Shown: one piece after another, positions 42,865 through 52,359 of the stretch
Layout: the number at the start of each line of letters is the position of its first letter
How positions within the stretch are numbered: position 1 is the stretch's first letter
Assembly (NCBI GenBank): GCA_025980765.1
Contig: JAICXB010000009.1
Coordinates: 21,306 to 85,305, forward strand
Reading direction: 5' to 3'
DNA length: 64,000 nucleotides
DNA from: Terriglobales bacterium
Lineage (GTDB): Bacteria; Acidobacteriota; Terriglobia; Terriglobales; Acidobacteriaceae
Notes under the pieces: model-generated
The model's input: only the letters and a program-made list of their open reading frames with translations
The model's database searches: none
Told to the model about the DNA's origin: nothing
Made by a program: the position numbers and the translations under genes

Positions 42865-43680
42865 ATGCGTTTCGAACTCATCACCATCTTCCCCGATTTT
42901 TTTCGCGGACCGCTCGATTTTGGCGTGCTTCGCCGTGCACGTGAGCAGGGGCTGGTCGAAGTAGCAATTCATGACCTGCGGGCATTCACGCACGATCGCC
43001 ACCAGACCATAGATGATCGTCCATTCGGCGGCGGGGAAGGGATGGTATTGAAGCCGCAGCCGATCTTCGAATGCATAGATTCCCTGGGACTCGGAACCCG
43101 CGAGCAGCGATCTCAGTCCGGCGCCAGCCATTCCGTAATTCTGCTTTCCGCACAAGGTCGGCTCTTCGATCAACGTGAGGCCGAGGGCCTGGCCCGTCTA
43201 GATCGTGTGGCGCTGATCTGCGGACGTTACGAAGGGGTGGACGAACGCGTCAGCCAGCACCTCGCCGACCGCGAGCTCTCGGTAGGCAACTTTGTTCTGA
43301 GCGGAGGCGAGCTTGCCGCCGCTATCGTGATCGACACGGTTGCGCGACTGGTCCCGGGCGTGCTCGGCAATGAAGCCTCGGCGCACCAGGAAAGCTTCAG
43401 TTCAAGCGCAGCTCCGGCAATTGACGGGGCCCCTGATTCCACATGCAGCTCCGGCGGACTGCTGGATTATCCGCATTACACGCGTCCCGCAGATTTCCGC
43501 GGCTGGACGGTTCCCGAGATCCTCTCATCCGGAAATCACGAGCAGATTCGCCACTGGCGACGTCGACAGGCGCTGCAAAAAACGCTGCGCAACCGTCCGG
43601 ATCTCCTGACGCGCGAGCCTCTCAGCCGCGAGGACCAGGAGCTGATTGCGGAAATCCGCCGGGATCAGCGCGAGAACTGA
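42865..43680 (+). CDS. trmD: tRNA (guanine-N1)-methyltransferase
   Basis: About 271 residues from the ATG at 42865 ([20 protein letters not shown], the standard start of TrmD); an upstream GTG would add eight residues from the repeat. It methylates G37 of tRNAs using SAM, which prevents frameshifting. The trefoil-knot signatures are present: [51 protein letters not shown], and [20 protein letters not shown]. There is a Ser/Ala-rich insert of about 25 residues before [15 protein letters not shown]. It is followed by rplS. Confidence 0.96.
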   Translation: MRFELITIFPDFFRGPLDFGVLRRAREQGLVEVAIHDLRAFTHDRHQTIDDRPFGGGEGMVLKPQPIFECIDSLGLGTREQRSQSGASHSVILLSAQGRLFDQREAEGLARLDRVALICGRYEGVDERVSQHLADRELSVGNFVLSGGELAAAIVIDTVARLVPGVLGNEASAHQESFSSSAAPAIDGAPDSTCSSGGLLDYPHYTRPADFRGWTVPEILSSGNHEQIRHWRRRQALQKTLRNRPDLLTREPLSREDQELIAEIRRDQREN

Positions 43681-43767
43681 ATGGAACTCTCATCGAATGC
43701 GGTACAATAACTGTTTGTTTGTCTGACGTTTGGCGCGCCACGCGCTTAGGTTTCAGCATTCTTCGCA

Positions 43768-43820
43768 GCCGGGCTATGTCGGTCCTGCGCTGCAATCAAA
43801 ACATTCCATCGTAGCCCGGC
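43768..43820 (+). promoter_or_regulatory. Hairpin in the leader of rplS
   Basis: GCCGGGCTA (43768-43776) and TAGCCCGGC (43812-43820) form a perfect 9-bp stem with a 35-base loop, 40 bases before the rplS start. Its place in front of a ribosomal protein gene suggests an autoregulatory leader, as known for several L19 genes in other phyla. The 180-base gap between trmD and rplS has no other gene. Confidence 0.4.
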
Positions 43821-43858
43821 AGCAAGTCGGTGCGACGTATGCAGGAGAGGAACTCATT

Positions 43859-44209
43859 ATGTCGATATCACCGATTATGGCCAAGCTGGCGCAGAAGTTG
43901 CAGCGCAAAGATATTCCACACTTCACGCCCGGAGACACGTTGCGTGTGCAGGTAAAGATTAAAGAAGGCGACAAAGAACGCCTGCAGGCGTTCGAAGGCG
44001 TGCTCATCGCGCAAAAAGGCGGTCCGCAAGCCAGCATTACCGTGCGTAAAATCAGCTTCGGCCAGGGTGTCGAACGCATTTTTCCGCTGAACTCTAAGGT
44101 CATCGATAAAATCGAGCGCGTCCGCTCCGGTCGCGTCCGCCGCGCCAAGCTGTTTTACTTGCGCGAACTCAAGGGTAAGGCCGCCAGGCTGAAGGAAGTG
44201 GAAGGCTGA
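43859..44209 (+). CDS. rplS: 50S ribosomal protein L19
   Basis: 116 residues from the ATG at 43859 (AGGAGAGG upstream); an in-frame upstream start at 43730 would read through the leader. Typical L19: [76 protein letters not shown]19 sits at the 30S-50S interface near bridge B8. The gene ends the conserved cluster before rnhB. Confidence 0.96.
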   Translation: MSISPIMAKLAQKLQRKDIPHFTPGDTLRVQVKIKEGDKERLQAFEGVLIAQKGGPQASITVRKISFGQGVERIFPLNSKVIDKIERVRSGRVRRAKLFYLRELKGKAARLKEVEG

Positions 44210-44232
44210 GTCGTCCAATTGAGAACACCCGG

Positions 44233-44304
44233 CCACTGGAAATGGACTAAGTGGACGAGGTGGACGAAATGAACTTTTATTCTACAAAGTCCATTTCGTC
44301 CATG
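44233..44304. repeat. Facing ggac-type repeats between rplS and rnhB
   Basis: CACTGGAAATGGACTAAGTG, then GACGAGGTGGACGAAATGAAC face TCCATTTCGTCCAT at 44290-44303. The unit GTGGACNAA is related to that at 55690-55735 but the neighbouring spacers use other units. Confidence 0.7.
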
Positions 44305-44462
44305 ACGTACCACCTGCCTGCTGTTTGGCTTCGCCGACCTCGTTTTCCACCGCACTCTCCACAGCAAACGCTGCTAATATCGGCGCAGTGCCGGTCAACA
44401 AACCATCGAAGCGCTCGCGAAAGTACTTGAAGATGCTCAAGCCGGGGGAAGAGCAGCGCTCG

Positions 44463-45185
44463 ATGTCGACGCTAAAACTGCGTCTGCTCAAGAAGCTGAA
44501 GTGCACTCTGCACTACGAGAAACTTGCGTGGGCAACCGGTGCGCAGCTTGTTGCCGGCGTCGATGAAGTCGGTCGCGGAGCGCTCTTCGGCCCGGTGGTT
44601 GCCGCCGCGGTGATTCTCGAACCCGGCTACCGCATTCGTGGACTGCGCGATTCCAAGCTTCTTCTTCCGGAAGTGCGCGAGCGTCTTGCCACAAAAATTC
44701 GCGAGCACTCCATCGCCTGCGCGATTGCGTCCGTAGATGCATCCCGCGTGGATGAAATCAATATCTATTGGGCATCGCTTGAGGCGCTCGCTGCAGCAGT
44801 GAAAAAGCTTCAGCCCGCGCCCGATCACGTGCTGGTCGACGCGTTGAAAATCGATGTGGAATACGCGCAGACCAAGATCATCCACGGCGATGCGCTAAGC
44901 TGCTCGATCGCTGCCGCGTCGATCATCGCGAAAGTCGAGCGCGACCGCTGGATGCAGGATTTCGATCGCGAATACCCGCTCTACGGACTCGCATCCAACA
45001 AGGGCTACAGTACGCCTAAACACAAGCGCATCCTGCGCGAGCACGGCCCTTCACCCCTGCACCGGCAATCGTTCGCTCCAGTCTGGATGGCGCAGGCTGA
45101 GCACACGCCAGACCTGTTTGCCGAGCTGCAGCAGGAGGTCGAAGCGGTTTGCGGACCAATCCCAGAGGCAGTAGCGCAGACCTGA
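44463..45185 (+). CDS. rnhB: Ribonuclease HII
   Basis: About 240 residues if the ATG at 44463 is used; the frame is open from 44325 and the ATG at 44430 is also possible. The family core starts LVAGVDEVGRGALFGPVVAA with the catalytic Asp-Glu pair (DEVGRG), then YRIRGLRDSKLLLPEVRERL, and ISIIAKVERD-type SIIAKVERDRWMQDF with the acidic residues. The fourth catalytic acid lies in DALKIDV. RNase HII removes RNA primers and misincorporated ribonucleotides. The N-terminal 60 residues before the core are Lys-rich and not conserved. It closes the ffh-to-rnhB cluster. Confidence 0.93.
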   Translation: MSTLKLRLLKKLKCTLHYEKLAWATGAQLVAGVDEVGRGALFGPVVAAAVILEPGYRIRGLRDSKLLLPEVRERLATKIREHSIACAIASVDASRVDEINIYWASLEALAAAVKKLQPAPDHVLVDALKIDVEYAQTKIIHGDALSCSIAAASIIAKVERDRWMQDFDREYPLYGLASNKGYSTPKHKRILREHGPSPLHRQSFAPVWMAQAEHTPDLFAELQQEVEAVCGPIPEAVAQT

Positions 45186-45223
45186 GTCTGCATTATTCAT
45201 CAAGCTGGTTTGGTTTCTTAAGG

Positions 45224-45399
45224 TGTCATCCTGAGGCGCAGCCGAAGGACCTCCTGCAAACGCATCTGGAGTTATGCACTCAGAAAGGCTCCTCGGCGGT
45301 TGTACGTGGGAACCCTGATTCTTGGTTGAAGGGCCGCGCAACCGACGTTTCAGTCCGACACTGTTGCAGGAGGTCCTTCGGCTGCGCCTCAGGATGACA
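45224..45399. repeat. Perfect 36-bp inverted repeat, MITE-like
   Basis: The arms 45224-45259 (TGTCATCCTGAGGCGCAGCC, then GAAGGACCTCCTGCAA) and 45364-45399 are exact complements over 36 bp and enclose 104 bases. The internal part has no open frame and no recognised sequence. Similar TGTCATCCTGAG-type repeats are widespread in intergenic DNA of soil bacteria; their origin is not settled. There is no transposase and no obvious target duplication. Confidence 0.85.
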
Positions 45400-45589
45400 T
45401 CTAAAAAAGTGGAACACTCTGTAGATTCTAGAGAGTTCCGAAAGCTGGGCGAACCCGCATTCGGCCTGCGTACTCGCAGATTTCTCTGCGAACGTGATGA
45501 ATAAGGCAGGTAAGGTCGCGCGAAAAATTGCGCCGCCGCTTCCCCTGGTCCGCTAAGCTCGTCAAAGTTCCAGAAAGCTGAGGACACCG

Positions 45590-48057
45590 ATGCACGCTCT
45601 GGCGCAGGATCTCCGCTTCGCATTGCGGCAATTGCGAAAATCGCCTGGCTTTGCTCTTGTGGTGATCGTCACCCTGGCTCTCGGAATTGGCGCGACTACC
45701 GCAATCTTTTCATTGGTGGAAGGCGTCCTGCTGCGTCCACTGCCGTTCAGCAATCCCGACCGCCTGGTTGTGCTCGGAGATCACTTGCGCAGCGGTCCCG
45801 GCTCGGTGACTGCGCGTGAGATCGGCGCCTACTCGAATTCGACCACCGCTTTCTCTACCATGGGCGGCTATATCGGCCGGGAGTTTGAGGTCTCAAGTGG
45901 AGCAACTCCGGAACAGGTAAATGCGGTTCGCCAGACCGCAGGCGTTTTTTCCACGCTCGGTGTGCATCCCATTCTGGGACGCCTCTTCACGCGCGAGGAG
46001 GACGATTCGCATCAGCCGGTCGCCGTCATCAGCTACGCCTTCTGGACGAGCCGCTACCAACGTGATCCTAAAGTCGTTGGCAGCTCCATTGTTCTCGATC
46101 GCAAGTCCTACACCATCATCGGGGTGATGCCGCGCGATTTCGAGTTCCCCCTTACCGCCGGACACCTCGACCAGGCACAGCTCTGGGTTCCGATGAGCTT
46201 CACGCCCGAGGAACTCTCAGATGACTATGCCGGAATGTTCGGATACCACATAGTCGCGCGCCTCAGAGACGGCGTGACGCTGGCCCAGGCAGCGCAGGAC
46301 GCCGATCGCGTCGCACAGCAGATCATGCGCAATTTCCCGGCGAGCATGTCTGCAATCCACATCCGCGGGTACGTCGCCAGCCTGCGCGAGAACACGATCT
46401 CCGACGCGCGTCCGCTGCTGCGGACTTTGTTTCTTGCCGTCGCTGTGGTTCTGCTGATCGCATGCGCCAATGTTGCCGGCCTGTTGCTGGTGCGCGCCAT
46501 CCGCCGCCGCCGCGAGTACGCGGTGCGGCTCGCCCTGGGCGCGCGCTCCGGAATCATCATCCGTGAATCTGTCTTCGAAGGACTGCTGCTCAGCCTGGCT
46601 GGAGGCCTGCTTGGTTTCACGCTGGCCGCAATTTCAATTCGCACCGCCCTGCATCTGCTGCCCGAGTCGATGCCGCGCATCAATGCAATCGCGATCAATG
46701 CCTCCGTTGCCGGCTTCGCTCTGTTGATCGCACTGGTCACTGGAACGCTCTGCAGCCTGGCCCCAGCGTTCGCGGCATTGAGCGCCAATGTCTCCGAGAG
46801 CCTGAAAGAGGGCGTACGCATTGGCGGCGGCGCATCCACGCATGCGTGGTTGCGCTCGGCGCTGGTCGTCGCTGAGATCGCGGTTGCGCTGGTGCTGGTC
46901 ACTACTTCAGGCGCATTCCTGCGCAGCTTTGCCAAAATGCGAGCCGTCGATCCCGGCTTCCGTGCTGACCGCGTCCTCGTTGCCGGCTACCGCTTGCCGC
47001 ACCAACAGTATTCCAGCGATGCCGCAGTGGACTCATTCCATCGCGCAGTTGTGGAGCGGCTCCAAAGCAGGCCCGCGATCGTCGCCGGTGGATTCTCCAG
47101 TGTTGTTCCCGCGACCGGCGCCTTTGCGGCATCCACATTCACCATCGAGGGCGACCCGGAATCGAACTGGAAGCAGCAGTTCGCCGCCTTCGCTATCACC
47201 AGCGGCGATTACTTTCGGGGGATGGGTATCCCGCTCATCGAAGGCCGGTACTTCACCGACCAGGACCGTGCGGACAAGCCGCTGGTCGTGATCGTCAATC
47301 AGTCGATGGCGAAGCACGCCTGGCCGGGAAAGGACGCCATCGGCAAGCGCATGCATCTGGGCAATCCCAAAAAGGGACTGCCGTGGGCGACGGTCGTCGG
47401 CATTGTTGCCGATATCAGGTTGGGATCGCCCGACGAACCTAGCGACGACCAGTGGTATTTCCCCGCGCAGCAGCCCGCGATTCTCTCCGGCAACTCCAGC
47501 AATAAGCTGAATGAGCCGACCAGCGGGTACATCGCGCTGCGTTCCAGCCGCCTCCCGAGCAGATGGCGCAAACCCTGCGCGCAACCGTCGCCGAGATCGA
47601 TCCGCTGCTGGCTCTCGACCAGGTGCAGCCGATGAATGACGTAGTCGTGAATATCGAGGCGCCGCGCCGCTTCAATACCAACCTGATTACGGCGTTTGCC
47701 TTGGGCGCGCTGCTACTCGCCATCACTGGAATCTACGCAGTAGTGGCCTTCTCGGTCTCACTGCGCTCGCAGGAGATCGCTGTCCGCATGGCGCTCGGAT
47801 CACAGCGCGCCGGCATCGCCCGCCTGGTGCTGATCTCCGGCGCGAAGTTGGCGCTGCTAGGATGCGCTCTCGGCATCGTCGGCTCTGTTGCGGCTTCGCG
47901 CCTGGTCAGCGGCTTCCTCTTCCAGGTAAGCCCGACGGACCCGCTTATCTACACGGCCAGCGTCCTGCTGATGATTGCCATGGCCCTGCTGGCGTCAGCC
48001 ATCCCCGCCACCCGCGCCGCCTCGGCCGATCCGATTCAGGCATTGAGGACGATTTAG
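45590..48057 (+). pseudogene. ADOP-family duplicated permease (copy 3), frameshifted
   Basis: The first frame (45590-47635) runs from a TM helix (QDLRFALRQLRKSPGFALVV) through the first MacB-like domain, FtsX module 1 (LLIACANVAGLLLVRAIRRR) and most of the second periplasmic domain. Near 47545-47560 the frame changes by one base: SGYIALRSS continues in another frame as PPEQMAQTLRATVAEIDPLL, followed by the last FtsX module (RSQEIAVRMALGSQRAGIAR) and ends at 48057 (ADPIQALRTI). All parts are present and conserved. There is no N-terminal cytosolic prefix, and no PadR precedes it. A recent loss of function or a sequence error are both possible. Confidence 0.88.
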
Positions 48058-48146
48058 CGGCTAGCTGCTTGCTACTGGCCGAAATCGGATGGCGGCCGCA
48101 GTAAAATAGGTAGAATATCCATTGCAACCGCCGGAGGCTCTTGGTT

Positions 48147-48989
48147 ATGCGCCGCCCGATGTTGTTTGCCCTTTCCTTTTTTCTATTTGCTCTCTCGACC
48201 ATTCCTGCCGTGGCCTCTCAGCGGATCGTCATTCGCCGAGTCGTTCTGGAAGGCGTGAAAAAGCTTCCTGCAGCCGAGCAGGAACGCATCATCCGCAACG
48301 TGCAACAGCATGTGATGAACAAGACCGAAATTGATGAGGCCGCCGAAAGAGTGCGTTATGGATTTCAGCGGGATGGCTTTTTTCATGTGTTCGTGCAGGA
48401 TCCCACGGTAAAGGTGGTCGCCCGTCGCGAGAACGAAGAAACCGTAGATCTTGTCATGGACGTGCAGGAAGGAGAACAATATCGGCTGAAGGAGATTCGC
48501 TTCAGCGGCTCGAACGAGTTTCCTGTGGCAGCGATGCGAGCGCAATTTCCCGTTGCCGACGGAGGCATCTTCAACCGGGAGAAGATTGGCGTCGGACTGG
48601 ACCGGCTCCGCAGGCTTTACGGCAGCAAGGGCTACATTAATTTCTCAGCCGTTCCTGAAACCGAAGAAGACGTCGCAGGGCACACGGTTGCCCTCATGGT
48701 CGAATTGGACACCGGAGCTGTATTCCATTTTGGGAAATTGATCGTCGCCGGAGAGGAGTCACAGCCCGGCGCAAGCCAGAAGTTACTCACTACCTGGAAA
48801 AAACATGAAGGCCAGGTTTACGATCCTGCTGCCCTCGAGCAATTTCTCCGCGAGCTGCATGCCCGTCCCCAGATTAAACCCGAACAGATATTCGAGATCT
48901 CGCAGGACCCCATCACGCACGTTGTTATTCCCCGCATCGTCCTCTCCCCTGGATGCACAGCGACTTTGGGCGGGCTCTGCAGGTTTTGA
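48147..48989 (+). CDS. Secreted POTRA-domain protein (BamA-like N-terminal part)
   Basis: About 280 residues from the ATG at 48147; GGAGG lies upstream, and a TTG at 48141 is an alternative. A signal peptide (PMLFALSFFLFALSTIPAVA) is followed by POTRA-like repeats: RIVIRRVVLEGVKKLPAAEQ, DLVMDVQEGEQYRLKEIRFS, then GVGLDRLRRLYGSKGYINFS and VELDTGAVFHFGKLIVAGEE. This resembles the periplasmic part of BamA/Omp85, but the beta-barrel is absent and the protein ends after about three domains. It may be a stand-alone POTRA scaffold or a truncated BamA-like gene. Periplasmic location is inferred. Confidence 0.72.
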   Translation: MRRPMLFALSFFLFALSTIPAVASQRIVIRRVVLEGVKKLPAAEQERIIRNVQQHVMNKTEIDEAAERVRYGFQRDGFFHVFVQDPTVKVVARRENEETVDLVMDVQEGEQYRLKEIRFSGSNEFPVAAMRAQFPVADGGIFNREKIGVGLDRLRRLYGSKGYINFSAVPETEEDVAGHTVALMVELDTGAVFHFGKLIVAGEESQPGASQKLLTTWKKHEGQVYDPAALEQFLRELHARPQIKPEQIFEISQDPITHVVIPRIVLSPGCTATLGGLCRF

Positions 48990-49157
48990 GAGCGGCGCAT
49001 GACACGCCAGGTGTTCGGATAGTTGCAACGGATACTCGCGGCGCGGTTCCGTTTACCAGTCCAGCCACCGACGACCTCAGAGTAGTTCTGACTTGACTTA
49101 CCTCCACTTCTAGGTCTAGCCTTTTCGACGTTGCCAAGTTGTCTAGGGGTGCTCGAC

Positions 49158-49484
49158 ATGGCGAGAAATGATTTGCAGGGTAGCCTGGATCTGCTGGTCT
49201 TGAAGACCCTTTCCCAGGCGCGGGAGATGCATGGCTATGGCATTGTGCTGCATATTCAGCATGCATCGGACGAGTTGCTTTCTGTCGAGGAAGGATCACT
49301 TTATCCCGCGCTCCACCGCATGGAGCAGAGTGGCTGGATCCGCTCGGAGTGGAAGCTGACTGAGACCAATCGCAAGGCCAAGTATTACCGGCTCACCCCG
49401 CTCGGGCGCAAGCAATTGCTCGAAGCCGAGAAGAGCTTTGAGCAGCTTGTGAAGGGTGTGAATGCGGTTTTGCGGTACGCGTGA
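49158..49484 (+). CDS. PadR-family regulator, ADOP-linked (second)
   Basis: 108 residues from the ATG at 49158 (MARNDLQGSLDLLVLKTLSQ); an upstream in-frame start at 49131 is less likely. Same winged-helix plan as the PadR at 34364: REMHGYGIVLHIQHASDELL, VEEGSLYPALHRMEQSGWIR, and NRKAKYYRLTPLGRKQLLEA. A likely promoter region with TTGACT at 49093-49098 and a CTAGGTCTAG palindrome at 49110-49119 lies upstream. The gene precedes its ADOP permease by exactly 72 bases, the same distance as in the other PadR-ADOP pair. Confidence 0.92.
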   Translation: MARNDLQGSLDLLVLKTLSQAREMHGYGIVLHIQHASDELLSVEEGSLYPALHRMEQSGWIRSEWKLTETNRKAKYYRLTPLGRKQLLEAEKSFEQLVKGVNAVLRYA

Positions 49485-49556
49485 GGGATTTAGGGAAGGG
49501 CACGCATTAAATCCGTGCCCTTCCCTGAATAGCCGACTCATTGATGTGAGGTCATC

Positions 49557-52196
49557 ATGTCGATCATCAACCGAATTTCTAATTTATTTCGACGCTCCGA
49601 GTTGGAGCGGGAGATCGATTCAGAACTTGCGTCGCACATCGAGATGCGCACCGCCGACAACATCGCCAAGGGCATGTCGCCGGAAGAGGCGCGCCGCGAT
49701 GCGCTGATCCGATTTGGGAATCCACTGGTGACCCGCGAACGGGTGACGGCTGCCGACGCCGAGATGACTCTGGACTCAATCTGGCGCGACCTTCATTACT
49801 CCGCACGGCAATTGCGCCGCTCTCCTGCGTTCACTTTGACGGCGGTGTTGACGCTGGCGTTGGGCATCGGCGCCAACGTGATCGTCTTCAGTATTTTCAA
49901 CGCGTTGATCCTGCGACCGCTGGACGTCCCGCAACCGCAGGGGCTCTACAACGTGGTGCAGGGCCCGAAAGGGTTTGTGAGCCAGTCGTACCCAGACTAC
50001 CTCGACTACGAGCGACGCAATAAGACCTTCAGCGAGATGGCGGCGTACCGCTTCCTCGATGCCGGCCTGAGCACGGGCAGCGCTGCCTATAAGAGCTGGT
50101 TTTACGAAGTCTCAGGCAACTACTTCGACATGCTGGGAGTGCAGCCCATGTTGGGACGATTCTTCCAGCCCAGCGATGAACACGGACCTAACTCGGCCCC
50201 CTACATCGTGCTTGCGGAACCATTCTGGCGCTCGCATTTTGCAGCAGATCCCAACATCGTCGGGGCGAAGGTCGAGGTAAACAAGCAGCCGTTCACTGTG
50301 CTGGGCGTCGCTCCGGCTTCCTTCCACGGAACCGACCTGTTCCTATGGCCGGATTTTTGGGTTCCTATGCTTGACCAGCCCCAGATTGAAGGCTTTGACC
50401 TGCTCACGCGGCGAATTGCTCATGCTATCTGGATATTAGGACGACTGAAGCCCGGCGTTACGCCGGAGCAGGCGACTGACAACCTAAACAGCGTTGCCGC
50501 GCAACTGGCGAAAGAGAATCCCGCGGCTGACGACGGCATGAGGGCGCGCCTGGTGAAGCCCGGTTTAATGGGCGATTTTTATCGCGACCCCACCCGCGCA
50601 TTCCTGCTTGGCATCATGGCTCTCGCTCTGCTGGTGCTGCTGGCAGCATGTACGAACCTGGCCGGCATCTTCGCCGCACGCGCGGCAGACCGCGGCCGCG
50701 AGCTGGCGATCCGGCTCGCCATCGGCTCCAGTCGCTGGTGTGTGCTGCGCCAGCTGCTCATCGAAGCAGTGATGGTTTCACTGCTGGGCGGCATCGCCGG
50801 AACGCTGCTCTCGGCAGGCTTGCTCGGTGCGCTCACGCGCTGGCAGCCACTGGTAGAGTTTCCCGCGCACGTGAACGTCGTTCCCGATGTGCGCGTCTAC
50901 CTCATCGCCTTGCTGCTCTCAGTCGGCAGCGGTTTGTTATTCGGGCTGCTGCCGTCGCGTCAGATCTGGCGAACCAATGCGGCGCAGGCGATTAAGAGCG
51001 GAACGACCGGCACGATCTTCTTTCGCCGCTTCGCATTGCGCGATCTGCTGCTGGGCGTTCAGATCGCCCTCTGCACTCTGCTGGTGACGTCGGCTTTGGT
51101 AGCGCTGCGCGGAATGCAGCGCTCATTGCACGCTCCGATGGGATTTCAGCCGCAGGGTCTGATGCTGGCCGAAACCGACATGCACATGGCCGGCCACGCG
51201 GACAAAGATGCGCTGACACTGCAAAAGCGAATGTTGGAAGAGGCCGGCAAAATCCCCGGTGTGACTGCAGTGGGCATAATCAATGACCGGCAACTAGGCG
51301 CGGGAGTGAGCAGCACGGCCGTGTGGCGGCAGGGCACAACCGACTTCCGCACCTCGACCGAGGTGATGACTCCAGACTACTTTTCAATTTCACCCGGCTA
51401 CTTGCGCGCTGCGCAGACTCAGTTATTGGCCGGACGGGACTTTACCTGGAATGATGACGAGCACGCGCCGAAGGTTGCGATCGTGAACCAGACCTTCGCG
51501 CGCAGGCTGTCCGGCAGCGCATCCGCTGTCGGAATGCACTTCATGACCGGGAAAGACGAGTCGTTCGAGATCGTCGGTATTGTCGAAGACGGTAAGTATG
51601 AGTCGCTCACCGAAGACCACCAGCCCGCAATCTTCTTTTCTCTCGGGCAGAATCTGGAGAGCGATACCGCGTTGATTGTCAGGTCGCAGTTGCCGGCAGT
51701 GGAGATTGCCTCTGCGCTGCATCGTATGCTGGCGCAGATCGATCCCAACCTTCCCTTTATGATCCACAGCTATCCCGAAGCGCTGGCCTCAGTGCTGTTT
51801 CCCGCGCGAGTGGCGAGCGCCAGCCTCGGCATCATGGGCCTGCTGGCGGCAATGCTGGCCGTGACTGGAATTTTCGGCATGGCGGCCTATTCGGTCTCGA
51901 AGCGGATGAGGGAACTCGGGGTTCGTGTCGTGCTCGGCGCGCGGCCGGCGCAGCTCATGCGCTCGGCGCTGGGACGACCGTTGATTCTGTTGCTCGCCGG
52001 ATCGGCGGCGGGACTTCTACTGGGCGTAGTTGCCAGCAAGCTGCTCGCACAGATCGTCTATCAAGCGAATCCCCGCGATCCGCTCGTGCTGAGCGGCGTG
52101 ATGTGCACCATGGCTCTGCTTGGCCTGCTGGCGATTTGGATTCCCGCGCGCCACGCGCTGGCGATTGATCCGGCAGGGTTGCTGAGGGAAGAGTAG
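49557..52196 (+). CDS. ADOP-family duplicated permease (copy 4), PadR-linked
   Basis: An 879-residue protein. The cytosolic prefix MSIINRISNLFRRSELEREI-DSELASHIEMRTADNIAKG, EARRDALIRFGNPLVTRERV spans about residues 1-75, as in copy 2. Then: TM1 (AFTLTAVLTLALGIGANVIV), periplasmic MacB-like domain 1, FtsX module 1 (ACTNLAGIFAARAADRGREL), domain 2, and FtsX module 2 (SKRMRELGVRVVLGARPAQL), ending AIDPAGLLREE. No ATPase gene is near. It forms a transcription unit with the PadR gene. Confidence 0.92.
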   Translation: MSIINRISNLFRRSELEREIDSELASHIEMRTADNIAKGMSPEEARRDALIRFGNPLVTRERVTAADAEMTLDSIWRDLHYSARQLRRSPAFTLTAVLTLALGIGANVIVFSIFNALILRPLDVPQPQGLYNVVQGPKGFVSQSYPDYLDYERRNKTFSEMAAYRFLDAGLSTGSAAYKSWFYEVSGNYFDMLGVQPMLGRFFQPSDEHGPNSAPYIVLAEPFWRSHFAADPNIVGAKVEVNKQPFTVLGVAPASFHGTDLFLWPDFWVPMLDQPQIEGFDLLTRRIAHAIWILGRLKPGVTPEQATDNLNSVAAQLAKENPAADDGMRARLVKPGLMGDFYRDPTRAFLLGIMALALLVLLAACTNLAGIFAARAADRGRELAIRLAIGSSRWCVLRQLLIEAVMVSLLGGIAGTLLSAGLLGALTRWQPLVEFPAHVNVVPDVRVYLIALLLSVGSGLLFGLLPSRQIWRTNAAQAIKSGTTGTIFFRRFALRDLLLGVQIALCTLLVTSALVALRGMQRSLHAPMGFQPQGLMLAETDMHMAGHADKDALTLQKRMLEEAGKIPGVTAVGIINDRQLGAGVSSTAVWRQGTTDFRTSTEVMTPDYFSISPGYLRAAQTQLLAGRDFTWNDDEHAPKVAIVNQTFARRLSGSASAVGMHFMTGKDESFEIVGIVEDGKYESLTEDHQPAIFFSLGQNLESDTALIVRSQLPAVEIASALHRMLAQIDPNLPFMIHSYPEALASVLFPARVASASLGIMGLLAAMLAVTGIFGMAAYSVSKRMRELGVRVVLGARPAQLMRSALGRPLILLLAGSAAGLLLGVVASKLLAQIVYQANPRDPLVLSGVMCTMALLGLLAIWIPARHALAIDPAGLLREE

Positions 52197-52204
52197 AGCA
52201 ATTT

Positions 52205-52350
52205 CCAATCAGCACTCAGCAATCAGCACTCAGCGATCAGACACAACTGACATTTCAGTGATTCATCCGTCCTATCCGTTGCATCAGTGTCATCCGTGCG
52301 AGGTGTTGGCTTTGCTTTTGACCTGGTTAACTGACTGCTGATTGCTGACA
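52205..52350. repeat. Facing atcagcactcag repeats
   Basis: AATCAGCACTCAGCAATCAG, then CACTCAGCGATCAG at 52208-52241 face CTGACTGCTGATTGCTGACAG at 52330-52350. A second unit (ATCCGTCCTATCCGTTGCAT) lies between. No gene. Confidence 0.65.
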
Positions 52351-52359
52351 GCCGATGAG

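Noticed and set aside
43443..43814. Frame overlapping the end of trmD and the rplS leader
   Set aside because: Out of frame with trmD, no motif; the leader hairpin explains the conserved-looking part better.
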